DNA from: Prorocentrum cordatum | Lineage: Eukaryota > Sar > Dinophyceae > Prorocentrales > Prorocentraceae | Assembly (NCBI GenBank): GCA_963575745.1 | Contig: CAUYUJ010014560.1 | Location: forward strand, 112,834-176,833 | Direction of reading: 5' to 3' | Length of the DNA: 64,000 nt | Shown here: in pieces, positions 30,660-42,200 of the stretch | Numbering within the stretch: position 1 is the first letter of the stretch | Layout of the letters: each line of letters starts with the position of its first letter | Made by a program: the position numbers and the translations under genes | The notes under the pieces: model-generated | The model's database searches: none | Seen by the model: the letters and a program-made list of their open reading frames with translations, nothing else | Told to the model about the DNA's origin: nothing

Positions 30660-30857
30660 ATTCGGGCCGGGCGAAAGGGGGGGATAGCAAAGGGGGGGGT
30701 TGAGAATCAGCTCACGTAGCTGATTTTCCCGGCGCCTCCCGGCGCCGGAGGCGGCTATGTATCGAGGACTGGGCCCCTCGGTGGGGCCGAAACCAGCTGC
30801 ATGCAGCAAATTTCGTAGCCCCCCCTTCCCAACCCCCCCCTTTCGCCCGACCCGAAT
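30660..30857 (+). mobile_element. GGGCGAAAGGGGGG element, copy B
   Basis: Ends ATTCGGGCCGGGCGAAAGG and CCTTTCGCCCGACCCGAAT, interior almost identical to copy A at 26192. The outermost bases differ between copies, so they probably belong to the target. Confidence 0.8.
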
Positions 30858-31279
30858 CATACACATCTTTCAGGGGGACGTAAGACCTGGGTACAGGGGA
30901 CTCGGAAATCCCCGACGAGGTCGTCAAAAAAATGACGAGGCCGAGCCTGCATTTTGACGAGGCCTCCCGCTGCAGACATCCCACGAAACTCCTGCTCGTC
31001 AAAATCCGAGGCGCGGTCGTCAAAAAACGATGGCGAACCCGAGTCCTGGCAAACCCGGGTCTTACGCTCCCCCGATTCTGGAAGGATGCCGAGGAGGACA
31101 GCCGGAGAGCAGAGGCACCCCAAGCTGCATAAGCAAAACTTCCAGAGATCCACGCGGATTTCTTGGATCGACGCGGGGCCCCCGGGAGGGCGCCTCCGGC
31201 GCCGCTCCCCGGCGCGCTCCGCGCGCCAGGGGGAGTGGCCCAGCACCGATCCAAACCATCGGTTTACGCCTTCTTCTCT

Positions 31280-32200
31280 TCTAGCGACCTCCTCCTCCTC
31301 CTCCTCCATCTTAGCCACCTCCTCCTCCTCCTCCTCCTCCTCCTCCATCTTATCCACCCTCCTTCCATTTAGTACCGTTTCCTGGTGCAAGCGCCCCTTT
31401 TGCGATTCAGGGTGCTGGGGACAGAAAGGCGGCCGTTCCTTGCCGTGGCGGAGGGTTTACCTCCCGCGCACCATGGTGTTTTTTTTCACAGGTTTGGCAA
31501 TCTTGCCCTCCTGTGTCCGCGCAGCTGGTCCGCAGCGTATTAGGGTCGGTGCAGCAGGGTCCGCTGTATTAGGCCTGTGTCTTCAGAGGCAGGTGTTTCG
31601 CTCACCCCAGCACCACCAGAGACACTCACCACCTCGAGGAAGGTGGCCGCGAGTGGGCCGGCGTAAAGCCCTTGTCCTGTCCAAGCGCGCCTTTTCGTCA
31701 AGAGGCTCCCTCCAGGGACGACTCACGCTGTCGTATCGCACAGCTTCCACAGCTTCCTCCTGCTCCATCTTCCCCAACATCCTCCTCCTCCTCCTCCTCT
31801 CTCATCTTATCCACCCTCCTCCTCAATCTTCCCTACCCTCCTCCTCCTCCATCTTATCCACCCTCCTCCTCAGTCTGTCCCACCCTCTCCTCCTCCTCCT
31901 CCTCCTCCTCCTCCTCCTCCTCCATCTTATCCAACCCCCTCCCTCTCCATTTCTTCTCCTCAATCTTTCCCACCCTCCTCCGCCTCCTCCTCAATCTTAT
32001 CCACCCTCCTCCTCCACAGTCTTCCCCGCCCTCCTCCTCCTCCATCTTCTCCATCTTCTCCATCCTCCTCCTCCTCCTCTTCCTCCATCTTTTCCAACCT
32101 TCTCCTCCTCCTCGTCCATCCTCTCAAACCTGCTCCTTTTCCTTCCCCCCCTTCCTGCCCTTCCAACTCCTCCAACCTGCTCCCTGTCCGCCTGCACTCC
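31280..32200 (+). repeat. CTC-rich tracts
   Basis: (CTC)n with CATCTTATCCAC interruptions at 31280-31370 and 31750-32200. The interruptions recur about every 30-45 bp, giving a loose minisatellite. 30858-31280 and 31372-31750 hold no recognised gene. Confidence 0.8.
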
Positions 32201-32639
32201 GCTCACGGCTCGAGGAACAAAGGTACAAGTGTTAGCTCAAGTGTTAGCCAGTGTGGACCCCAAACCATGATTTCCTGCAATCTATCAGGGGGCCAAACCC
32301 GCGCGGCGCAGCCCACGCGGCGCACAACCAAGCAAAACACGGGCGGCGGCGGCGGCGGGCGGCTACGGGTGGCCTCAAGCTGGCCGGGGCGGCCCTGGGG
32401 CACCACCACGGCGACGACGGCGGCGACGGACGGCCGCAAGCCGGCGGGGGCGGCACCGGGGCCCAGTTACTAAAGGAGAGGAGTGCGAAGCCCTCCAGCT
32501 CCGCTTTGGGGAAGAACGAAAGACTGGCACAGGAATACTACCTCGCAGAACCGCGCGGATTTCTTGGATGCTCTGTTTGGGGAACAAAGAACGGCACAAG
32601 AGGAAGGTCCTGGACCTCCGAGAAACTACCGTGGAGGCC

Positions 32640-32800
32640 AGTCCACAAGAAACCTCTCACAAGAAACCCGACTCTGAGACCCCCGGACGTCCATGGATTT
32701 TTGATGTGGGGGCGTCACGCTTTCCGTGGCAAAAGCATCGAAACCCAAGAAACCCAGGGCACCCTGGAGGCAAGCAGGGTGCTTCTTGGCACGGGTCTCC
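32640..32800 (+). repeat. Dispersed repeat R1, copy 2
   Basis: Closely follows copy 1 at 1014 (GACGTCCA, CACGCTTTCC, CCCAAGAAACCCAGGGC, GCAAGCAGGGTG). Confidence 0.75.
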
Positions 32801-32846
32801 ACTGCATTCCCCCCCCCCGGCCCTACTCCCCCCCCCTTGGTTAGCT

Positions 32847-32920
32847 AGGGCTCCCAACTTCGCGCTTCGCGCTGCGCGAAGCGCGAAGCGCGAATAACTT
32901 CGCGCCCTCGAGGGAGCCCT
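32847..32920 (+). mobile_element. AGGGCTCCC hairpin element, copy 3 (short form)
   Basis: Only 74 bp: AGGGCTCCC, the GCGCGAAGCGCGAA core and GGGAGCCCT. CTTGGTTA occurs on both sides (32836-32843 and 32919-32926), the clearest target-site duplication of this family. The purine centre of the long copies is absent. Confidence 0.8.
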
Positions 32921-33002
32921 TGGTTAAAGGAGAAAACATGCCGTAACATATGCTGTTGGCGCTCTGCACGGATTCCTCGGATCCGCGCGCCCCCCCCCCC
33001 CC

Positions 33003-33345
33003 CGAAACACCCTGCTTGCCCTTCATGGTGTCCTGGGTTTCTTGGGTTTCGACGGTTTTGCTACGGAAAGCGTGACGTTCCCACACCAGAACTCAGTGCA
33101 CGTCCTGGTGTCTCAGGGTTGGGTTTCTGGCTGAAGGTTTCTCATGGACTGGCCTCCGCTGTACAGAGCTTGACCACAAGAAACCTTCCACAGGAAGCCC
33201 AACCCCGAGACCCCAGGAGGTCCATGGATCATTGGTGAGGGAACGTCACGCTTTCCATATGGCAAACCAATCGCGACGCCCAAGAAGCCCAGGGCACCCT
33301 GGATCCAAGCAGGGTGTGTCTTGTCATGGGTCTCCCACTGTAGCC
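33003..33345. repeat. Dispersed repeat R1, copies 3 (minus) and 4 (plus), head to head
   Basis: Positions 33003-33165 read as R1 on the minus strand and 33168-33345 on the plus strand, making an inverted pair around 33166. Confidence 0.7.
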
Positions 33346-33429
33346 AGTGCCCCAGCCACGCCAGACCCTGAATTGACACCAGGCTGGCCCCAGAAAGATC
33401 CCAGCAGGACTCCTCGGGCACCCTTGGCG

Positions 33430-33620
33430 CGACACTGGCTCTCCTCTTAAATCGGGCATGTCGCTCTACAGGAGGAGTATTCAGAAATAGTAGAAAAATA
33501 GCTTGGGGACGATTTTTGGACCAGTTGGAATATCTTTAAAAATCTTTTGACTATTTGTCGTTTCTCCTCCAACATCCGCCTGTAGGAGGACACGCCCGAC
33601 CTAAGCCTCGTCCTAGCTCG
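33430..33620 (+). repeat. Hairpin with CTACAGGAGG / CCTGTAGGAGG arms
   Basis: AAATCGGGCATGTCGCTCTACAGG (33450-33473) is mirrored by CCTGTAGGAGGACACGCCCGA (33581-33601). The same arm occurs at about 815-840 next to R1 copy 1, so it may be the terminus of a larger R1-containing element. Confidence 0.6.
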
Positions 33621-33710
33621 ACGGAGGGGGGGGGCTACGCGCTACCGCCGACCGCACAAGGCCTCGCCAATACCGTCCCTGACGTCCGACGGCACGGTTT
33701 TTTGGACGCC

Positions 33711-33901
33711 CGAAATGGGCACGGAAAGAATGGGTACAATGCCCAACAACAAATGTTGCCCCAAACCAACAGCGGCCGCTGTTGGGCAGGCGGCCTTGTC
33801 TCGAATGGACACAGGCCGCGGCGGCGTGGACAGCGAGTCCTGTTCAAAATGAGCAAGACCCGCTGTTGGGCATTGTCCCCATTCTTTCCGTGCCCATTTC
33901 G
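33711..33901 (+). mobile_element. 191-bp element with about 39-bp inverted repeats
   Basis: The left end starts CGAAATGGGCACGGAAAGAA and the right end finishes with TTCTTTCCGTGCCCATTTCG. The arms continue to a TGCCCAACA word with two or three mismatches. A GCGGCCGC-centred second hairpin lies inside. Confidence 0.8.
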
Positions 33902-34104
33902 TTCGTGCAGAGGTTTGGTCGGGACTTGGGCCCCTGGACCTCTCGACCCCGCCCCCCGGGACTTGTCTCTTGTCTCGGACGCCCTGCACCCAAGCTGCAC
34001 CCCTTGGAAGCACGACGTTTGCTTCGAGCTCTCCCGGTCTTTGCGCCCGCTGGCCTCCGCTGGGGCAGAGAAGGGCCTGTTTGGAGCGCCCCCAGGGCCG
34101 TGCG

Positions 34105-34440
34105 GGAGAGGGCCATCCAAGAGGGGGGCCCGTAAATCACGGCCCGAGGTACGTGCGCGGCCCAGGCGAGGGCGACGGACGCATTGAAAGAAGATAATAA
34201 CCATAATAATAAGAATAAGAAAACAAATCATATAACAACAATAATAATACACTTACCACTAATAATAAGCATGCCAATGATAATAACCTTGAAAATAATC
34301 ACAGTACGAAGAAGGCAAAACCATAAACAGTTATTAATAATACTATCAAGGACTAACAATAAGGGGCCATCGCATCTAGAGAAGGAGGAGGCCATGCCAT
34401 CTAGGCAGACATCACGACCCCGGCCACGATATCCACCCTA
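34105..34440 (+). repeat. Dispersed repeat R2, copy 3, split by AT-rich sequence
   Basis: Starts CCATCCAAGAGGGGGGCC and GTAAATCACGGCCCGA; the terminal palindrome-like part (GACATCACGACCCCGGCCAC) is at 34408-34427. Between them 34190-34370 is AATAATAA-rich and absent from the other copies. Confidence 0.6.
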
Positions 34441-35700
34441 CAAAAGGTTGTAGGCAGAAATTAACTCACGAAAGCTGTTGGTCGCCGCCATGGCACCCAA
34501 AAGCGCGCAAAGCGGACGTCATGCATCTCCTCCACATGGTGCCATTGGGCGCTAGTCGGCGCTAATTGGGCGCTGTTGAGCTCTACAATGGGCGCTACTC
34601 GGGGCTTTTGAACGCTATTGGGCTCTATTCGGCGACATACGCTCAACTCAAGACGAGTGGGATTTTCCGTGATTTTCTATTGAACCCTAGTCATCACCCT
34701 CTTGGCCACCCCTGAGAGCAGGGGGCGGATGAGGAGGGGAAGCAGGAGGAGGAGGAGGAGGAGGAGGAGGAGGAGGGGGAGGAGGGAGAGAAGGAGGATA
34801 AGGAGGAAGAGGATGATGAGGTGGAGGAGGAGGCCCCCGCCCTGGAGCGGGCCAGGGCGGTCCATGATCCATAAGATCTTGCTGCTGCTGGAGGGGTGGT
34901 GCCGGCAGCGGGCCTCGCCGGCGCGCCCTTTCCCCGGGAGGGGGCCACACCGCCGCGGGCGGCGTCGCCCGTCTGGCCAGGATTCGCCGCACCCCCCGCC
35001 TGCCTCCTTCTCCTCTTCCTCCTCCTGTCCTCCTCCACCTCCTCCTCCTGTCTTCCTCCTTCTCCTCCTCCTCCTCCTGCTCCTCCTGCCCCTCCTCTGC
35101 CCCTCCTCCTCCTCCTCCTGTCCTCCTCCTCCTCCTCCTCCTCCTTGTCGTTCTCCTCCTCCTCCTTCTCCTCCTCCTCCTCCTCCTGCTCCTCTTCATC
35201 CTCCTTCTCCTCCAAGTAATTCAGATCGCCTTCTCTGGTCCCCCCTCTTCCTCCTCCTCTTCCTCTTCCTCCTCCTCCTCCAGGTTACTACTCTGGTCCT
35301 CCTCCTCCTCCTTCTTCCAATTATCCTCCCTCCCTTATCCCCCTCCTCCTCCCTCTCCCCTCCTCCTCCTTTTCCTCCTTCTCCTCCTCTTCCTGCTCCT
35401 CCTTCCTCCTCCTGCTCCTCCTCCGCCTCCAGGTTACTACTATGGTCCTCCTCCTCCTCCTTCTTCCAAGTATCCTCCCTCCCTTCTCCTCCTCCTCCTC
35501 TTCCTTCTCCTCCTCCTCCTCCTCCTCCTGCTTCTGCCCCTCCTCCTCCTTCTCCTCCTCCTCCTCCTGATCCTTTAAATAACATCGCCGTTGGATTACC
35601 ATCTGGGGCCTTGCTCCAATGCAAGAACATGCGGGAGACGCATCTACCCATATTCCGACCATGCACTGCGCCGAACGCAACGGCCGCGTTGCCTATATAA
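34441..35700. repeat. GGA tract then long CTC tracts
   Basis: Positions 34740-34840 are purine (GGA)n and 34995-35575 are pyrimidine (CTC/CTT)n with two near-identical CTCCAGGTTACTACT interruptions about 150 bp apart. Opposite-strand tracts could pair or form triplexes. Frames through them are spurious. Confidence 0.8.
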
Positions 35701-35799
35701 GTAGATATACCGGGTGTGTATATCCATACACATTAATACAAGTAGCATCCCAGTGCGACCCTACCTAGGAGTTGGAGCATTTAGGAAAGCAACATTATA

Positions 35800-36315
35800 T
35801 GCTATGCTATGCTATGCTATGCTGTGCTATGCTGTGCTATGCGAAGCAATGCTATGCTATGATATGCTATGCTATGCTGCAGTACGCTATGCTATGATAT
35901 GCTATGCTATGATATGCTCAGCTATGCTATGCTATGCTATGCTCAGCTATGATATGCTATGATATGATATGATATGCTTGGCTATGCTATGCTATGCTAT
36001 GATGTGCGAATGCTGCGCTGCGCTGTGCTGCGCTGCGCTAAGCTAAGCTAAGGTAAGGTAAGCTATGCTAAGCTCAGCTCAGCTCAGCTGAGCTAAGCTA
36101 AGCTAGGCTAGGCTAAGCTGAGCGAAGCTGAGCTAAGCCAAGCTACTATAAGCTAAGCTAAGCTAAGCTAAACTAAGATAAACTAAGATAATATACGCTA
36201 AGCAACGCTACGCTAAGCTAAACTAAGCTAGGTTAGGCCAGGCAAAGCTAAGCTAAGCTAAGCTAAGCTAAGATGAGATCAGCTAAGCTAAGCTAAGCCT
36301 AGCTAAGCTAAGCTG
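35800..36315 (+). repeat. Pentanucleotide satellite: GCTAT then AGCTA
   Basis: About 240 bp of (GCTAT)n/(GATAT)n pass through GCTGC/GCTAAG transitional units near 36010-36060 into (AGCTA)n to 36315. The 5-bp phase is largely kept while the sequence drifts. Confidence 0.9.
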
Positions 36316-36888
36316 GGTGAACCCAGGGGGCGCAACGGGGGGAACCGCGGGGCGGGGACTGGGGGAACCGCCCGGGGCGCTTTCCACTGCCCGGCCCCTT
36401 TAAGCTAGAGAGTAAGAACCCTTCTAGGCAGAGCCTAGATAGGGAATAATGATATCTGATGTGTCAAAAATTGTAGTGGCTAGGAAGTGAGCACGGCATG
36501 GTATTTGGCACAAGGTCTTTCTACTGGTCTTCTAAAAATGAATGGACTTCACCCTCCAAATTCACTGGTTTCTCCGGACAGAAACCTTGAATTCTAACAA
36601 ACGGTAGTCGGGTTTCGGTGGGCCTGACTTTGAACTTGTCTCCTCGGACGGGGGGGGGTCCGAAGTCGGATTCAGGCACCATTGCACCCAGAATCTCGGA
36701 TGTCCTTTCTGCATCGTCCTGCATAATCCCCTTTTCCCTCCCTCTTTTTTCATCCCTCTCTCTTATCAAAAAGCTTCTTCCGTGTCGCACCACCAGACGT
36801 GTCCGTAGGCTGGGCCAGGCGTTTCACCTGAGACTTCCTTCAACTTCCGACCCCTGGAGATCAACACTCTCCAACGTTCATGCGGATC

Positions 36889-37265
36889 GGGGGCCAGTAG
36901 TTTTCGAAATTCGGCTCTCGCCTAAACGCTGCGCCCATTAGGTTCAGCATTCTGATGCACAGTTACCAATATCTGCAAAGATGGAGGGCCTGCCGTTTTC
37001 GAAATAAGGCGTTCGCCCAAACGCTGCGCGCCTGAGGTGACACATTGATCGTACTATCACGAAACGATAAGAGGACTGGTGGCTTTCAAAACGCCGCTCT
37101 CGCCTTGGAGCCTCAAACATGCCGTTCTCGCATTGGCGCCGCGCACATTCGTTGCAACTTGCAGAACACATATAACGAGGGAGACTGCCTCGCTTTCGAA
37201 ATGCGACTCTCGCTTCAGACTTCCTTATCTTCTGGGGCCTGTACTTCTAACTTGTGCGAAAGCTA
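36889..37265 (+). repeat. Four diverged ~90-110-bp tandem units
   Basis: Units begin near 36889, 36986, 37074 and 37180 and share a GTTTTCGAAAT...GGCTCTCGCC..ACGCTGCGC core. Each is heavily diverged. No gene is seen from 36320 to 37265. Confidence 0.65.
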
Positions 37266-37289
37266 CACGGGTGGAGGGCGGCTCTCTCG

Positions 37290-37440
37290 CTCTCTCTCTC
37301 TTTCACTTTTTTTTGTTGTTTCCTCCTTTTTTTGCTTCTCTCTATCTCTATATATATACATATATATAGAGAGATACTACATATATATAGAGAGAGATAC
37401 TAGAACCACGCGCGCTACGCGCGCGCTTAGGTTCTAATAA
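37290..37440 (+). repeat. TA/GA microsatellite followed by GCGCGC hairpin
   Basis: CTCTCT and TATATAGAGA repeats end in TACTAGAACCA, then CGCGCGCTACGCGCGCGC and TTAGGTTCTAA. The flanks TAGAACC and GGTTCTA are also complementary. The same hairpin appears at 39131-39166 and 49463-49500. Confidence 0.8.
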
Positions 37441-39625
37441 TCGCACGTGAAGCACGGGTACCGCTGTAAGCCCCAGTGTGGTCACGTTCTCGGGCCCACA
37501 CGCGTAGTCAGAAGGCTCTCGCTCTGCCAGGGCCGCCCTTGAGGTGTGGGAGTGGGAACGCAACTTGTGAAATGATAGGGTATAGCGATGCCCCGCTCGC
37601 TCTGACGGGGCCTGTCTTCACGTAGAAGCCGGTCCTGAATACGAAGGAGATGGGTCCCTAGAGAAAAAGAAATCCCGAAGGGGTTTGCCCTCCTCGCGCC
37701 CCTTAGGACCGTCGATAAAGAAAAGGGAGCGGAGGAGGGGTGCCTTCTCGACCGGCCGGCGTGTCCTGTCACCACGAGCGAGTGATAGGTGTTGGACTGC
37801 CGTCGTAGGCAACTGAAATAAGGCTCTCGAGACAATCGGAAACACCGTGCTGTCTGCGCAGGAAGTGCGAGGCGAAGATACGACCCAAGAAGAGTACATG
37901 CCGCCGCTGCTGTTCAAAGAAGCGAGGACGCGTCGAGGAACTTGGCCTCCCTGCTGCTCGCCCGACCTCCTCTTACTCCCTACTCCACCACCCTTCCATC
38001 CAGCGGGGCGCCAGTGCGCTCATTAGGGCTGGGCCGCGAGCCTCCTCTCCTCTCGAGCTGCACCTCCCCGCCCTGAGTTCGCCGGGATTGCCCCTGTCCT
38101 CGTGCCCTCGGCCGAAGTCCACTCGGATTACCAAGGTTCGCTCTTTCGGGCGTGAGTGGCTTAGTAAACTTCCTCATTCACCTTCCCCCTCCCCCACCCA
38201 CAGAGAGGCGCCAAGAGACTCCAGGGGGAGGATTCTCAGAAACTTTCGGAAAAAGTGTCGCTCCCTCCCCCATCTTTCGGGGGAGGGCACCTCCCAGCCT
38301 TCCCCTGCGACCTCCCCGCGTGCCCGACCGGGGCAACTCGCTTGGGCATCGTTTCTGGACGATTTTTCCTCTGGAATGCTGCAGGACGTCCCGTCAGTGG
38401 CCCGTCTCCTCTTGAACCGTGCTGCCCCGTGCTGCCGTTCGCAGACAGCCCTGGCCGCTCCTGCGACCTGACGAGGACGGGGACGGAGCGCTGAGTACGC
38501 GAAGACGGGGAGGAACTGGATATGATGGAAGTGGAATCGATATTTTCGTCCACGATCTGCGCGAGAGGTCTGCCGCGCCAGGTCCAGCTTCTGCGTTCAA
38601 AAGAAACAACTACCTCGATAGTTTCTCGCCCCCCGCCAGGGTCTCGGAGAACTGAAGGCAGCGAGTCGCAGCGAGAAGAGGCGGAGGAGGGATGGAGGTG
38701 AATGCGAAGAAGGAGGAGGGGAATGTGAAGAGAGAGAAAGAGAGAAAGAGAGAGAGAGAGAGAGAGATGGGAAGAGGCGAAACAAGAGCAGGAACAACCC
38801 TCGCTGCAGCCACCTGCAAGGAGCGGCGAGTGTCGAGAATGTGGGGACTAAACCCTCGTGAGAAACTGGATGAGTGCAGGAGGCGCTGTCGCGGTGACGG
38901 GCCGGACGGGACAGGCCACGCCACCGGTCCAGAACAGAATTCGCCACCGCGCCTCTCGACAGGGGATGGGCGTTTCCACAGGTCGCCTCGCGATCCCTCG
39001 AGGCCTAAGCCGTCACTCCTGAGGAGATCATGAGAGGTTCGGGGCCCCTCGACTCCAATCTCTCAAAGCTCGTCGCGGCTCTGGGCGTTTCCTCGCGCGA
39101 CTGTTTGTTGGGGCCCGGGCCCCGCAAGTGACCACGCGCGCGCTACGCGCGCGCTTGGGTTCTAGTCATGGCACTATGGCGCCAAAGGATGCCACGGCAA
39201 GCAGTACCATCGACAGCGGATCTCGTTCATGAGGGTCCTGACGGCCGACACTCCTGGAGCCTTGGAAATCTCGTACTGTGCTGCCTCCTTCCTGGCGTAA
39301 CTCCGTCGCAGCGTTTCATTGCAGGAATATTCCAGTACAGCCTGGACTGAACCAGGCTGAATCGAACGGCTGCGAACCAGCGTCCCCCCCTAGACGAATC
39401 GAACCGAACCGGAATGGTCGCGGTAAAGACCCGAACCGAACCGTACCAAAATCGCTTGTGGACCGAATGCGGCCGAACCAGACCGACGCATACCGACCCA
39501 GAGCGGTAAACCCACCCCAAGGAAGGGGGAACGAAGCCCGAGGCCCAACAGAGAACTGCCCGGACTTCTCCCCTTGCTCGTCATCGTTGTCGGCCTCCTC
39601 CTCGCCCGTTGTGTTCGTGATCGCC
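37441..39625. other. No gene recognised; second GCGCGC hairpin at 39131-39166
   Basis: The interval between the two hairpins has no coherent long frame. It includes a GAGAGA run at 38730-38767. Positions 39350-39500 hold degenerate GAACCGAACC words. Confidence 0.4.
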
Positions 39626-39629
39626 CTCG

Positions 39630-40735
39630 TCCTCGTTCGCCTTCATCTCCCTCCTCCTCCTTCTCCTCCTCCTCCTCCTCCTCCTCTTCCTCCTCCTCCT
39701 TCTCGTCCTCCTCCTCCTCCTCCTCCTCCTCGTCGTCCTCCTCCTCCTCCTCCTCCTCCTTCTCGTCCGCCCTTGATGGATTCTGGACCCTGGGCTTTGG
39801 ACCCTTGGCTCTGGGGACTCGCCTTGGCGCCTTTGGACCCATCTTCGGCCCCTGGAATCCTCCACGATCCCTGGGCCCCTCCACGGCCCCGAGAATGCGG
39901 CCCCAGGACCCCACGTCCAGGAGCAGGAACAGCAGGAGGAGGAGGAACAGGATGGGGAGGAGGAGAAGGCAGGGGAAGAGGAGCAGCACCAATAGAGGAT
40001 GTGCAGGAGTAGGAGCAGGAGGAGGAGCAAGAGCAGGAGGGGGAGAAAGAGGAGGAGGCGGAGGAGGATGAGGGGGAGGAAGAGGAGGAGAAGGAGCAGG
40101 AGCAGGAGGAGGAGGAGGCTCGGAGGAGGAGGCTCGGAGGAGGAGGAGAGGGGGTGATGGGGGAGGGCGGAGGGGGAGAGAGGAGGCGCAGGAGGATGAG
40201 TAGCAGGAGGAGGAGGAGGAGCAACAGCAGCAGCAACAGCAGCAGCAGCAACAACAACAGCATCAACAGCAGCAGCAACAACAGCAGGAGGTGCAGGAGG
40301 ACCAAGGGAAGGATGGGGAAAAACAGGAGGAGGAGGAAGAGGAGGAGGAGGACGACGACGACGCAGAGGAGGAGGAGGAGGACGGGCGACGCGAGGAGGA
40401 GGCAGAGGAGGAGACCACCCACCCCCCACCCCCCCCCGCCCCCTGCCTATATCCCTCCTCCTCCCTCCTCCCTTCCTCCTCCGCCTTCTCCTCTGCCCTC
40501 TCCTCCTGCGCCTTTGCCCTCCTCCTCCCTCGTCCCTCAACTTTTTTTTCACCTTCCTCATCCTCCTCCTCCTCCTGTCCTCCTCCTCCTCCTCCTCCTC
40601 CTCCTCCTCCTTTTCCTCCTCCTCCTCCTCCTCCTCCTCCTCCTCCTCCTCCTCCTCCGCCCCCTCCTCGTCCTCATCGCTCCCCTCCTCCTAGTCCTCG
40701 TTTTCCTTTTCCTCCCCGTCCTTTGAGCTCTGTGA
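39630..40735 (+). repeat. CTC and GGA tracts in alternation
   Basis: (CTC)n at 39650-39770, (GGA)n with AGCAGC interruptions at 39920-40415, then (CTC)n at 40430-40735. The spurious Glu-, Ser- and Leu-rich frames here are not genes. Confidence 0.85.
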
Positions 40736-40739
40736 CGGG

Positions 40740-41325
40740 TCTTTGGCTCGGTCGTAGAACGTCGAGACGCAAACAGCAATGTCGAGACCGTCCCTGGCGA
40801 CCGCAAAGGCCCCCAGGCCTCTCTTGTGGCCCTAATCGGCCGTGTTGGGGTGTTCGGCGTCCCTCGTCGGCGCCGCCTCAGCCGCCAGGGTGCCCCCCGG
40901 TGCCGCCATGGGGCACTGTTGGGAACCTCTGGAACCGCAGCGGGGCAGTCTTGGGGACCTCTCTGACGAGATTGCACCGTCGAGAAACAAAACGGGCTGG
41001 GTGGCTGTGGGGGCTCTTTGTGGGGAACCTCTACGAGACCTCTTTTGCTGGCGAGGTGGCCTGGAAAGCTGTCGTGGGGCGATCGTCGGCGTCGCGCAGG
41101 CCTGGAAGCGACTCTGGCGGCTCGTGGAGCCTAACCCCACAGCGTCTTTTGACCCCCCCCCAATAGTGCGCAAATATATGGTTGCCCCGCGGGCTTATTG
41201 ACGGACTGGGACCCCAGCAATAATGGAAAATATTATTTTCCGTGTGGAACTCGGGCCCCATGGGGAGGGAGGGAACCCGCGAGGACCGTGAGAAACTTCA
41301 TCCTCGATTTATCCATCCTAAAGAA
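40740..41325. other. Unassigned sequence
   Basis: Open frames exist on both strands (for example 40842-41201 plus), but composition and lack of recognisable motifs do not support a gene. Confidence 0.35.
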
Positions 41326-41329
41326 AATG

Positions 41330-41890
41330 TGCGACTGCCTAAGGAGAACGTAAGGACAACCTAGGAAAACCGAAAGACAACCTAAGGAAAACCGAAGGAA
41401 AACCTAAGGAGCACTTAAGGAAAACCTGAGGAAAACCGAAAGACAACCTAAGGAAAACCGAAGGAACACCTAAGGAACACCTAAGGACACCTAAGGAAAA
41501 CCTAAGGAAAACCCAAGGAAAACCTAAAGACAACCTAAGGAAAACCTAAGGGCAACCTAAAGAAAACCGAAAGAAAACCCAAGGAAATCCGATGGTAAAC
41601 CTGAGGAAAACCTAAAAAACCTGAGGAAAACCTGTGGAAAACCTAACGAAAACCTAAGGCACACCGAAGGAACACCTAAGGCAAACCTAAGGGCAACCTA
41701 AGGAAAACCTAAGGGAAACCTAAGGAAAACCTAAAGCAAACCTGATGAACAACCTAAGGATAACCTAAGGAAAACCTAAGGAAAACAAAAAAACGAAGGA
41801 AAAGCCTAAGGACAACCTTCGGAAAACCTAAGGACAACCCAAGGAAAACCTAAGGAAAACCAAAGGAAAACCTAAGGGAAACCTGAGATG
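41330..41890 (+). repeat. CCTAAGGAAAA minisatellite
   Basis: About 50 degenerate copies of an 11-bp unit (CCTAAGGAAAA, CCGAAAGACAA and similar). Confidence 0.9.
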
Positions 41891-41894
41891 CCCC

Positions 41895-42200
41895 GCCCTC
41901 AGCAGCCCCCCCCTTCGGATCTTCTCACCCGCGAGCCCCCCCCTCAGGAGCTCCTCCCTCCGAAGCTCCCCCCTTCCGAAGCTCCCCCCTGCGAAGCTCC
42001 TCCCTCGGGAGCTCCTCCTCCAGAAGCTCTTCCCTCAAAAGCTCCTCCCTCCGAAGCTCCTCCCTCAGAAGATCCCCCCTCCGAAGCTTCTCCCTGAGAA
42101 GCTCCTCCCTCCGAAGCTCCTCCTCAGAAGCTCCTCCTTCGAAAGCTCCTCCCCCCGAAGCTCCTCCCTCAGAAGATCCCCCCTCCCCTCCCTCGGAAGC
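41895..42200 (+). repeat. GAAGCTCCTCCCTCC minisatellite
   Basis: About 18 degenerate copies of a 15-bp unit directly after the previous minisatellite. Confidence 0.9.

Noticed and set aside
31750-32200. Ser/Leu/Pro-rich open frames through CTC tracts (also 34995-35575, 39630-40735, 60290-61655)
   Set aside because: Open only because the sequence is a triplet repeat; no start, motif or change of composition suggests a gene.
40842-41201. 119-codon plus-strand frame as a gene
   Set aside because: No motif, repeated GGGxxCTCT words, and an equally long frame on the other strand.
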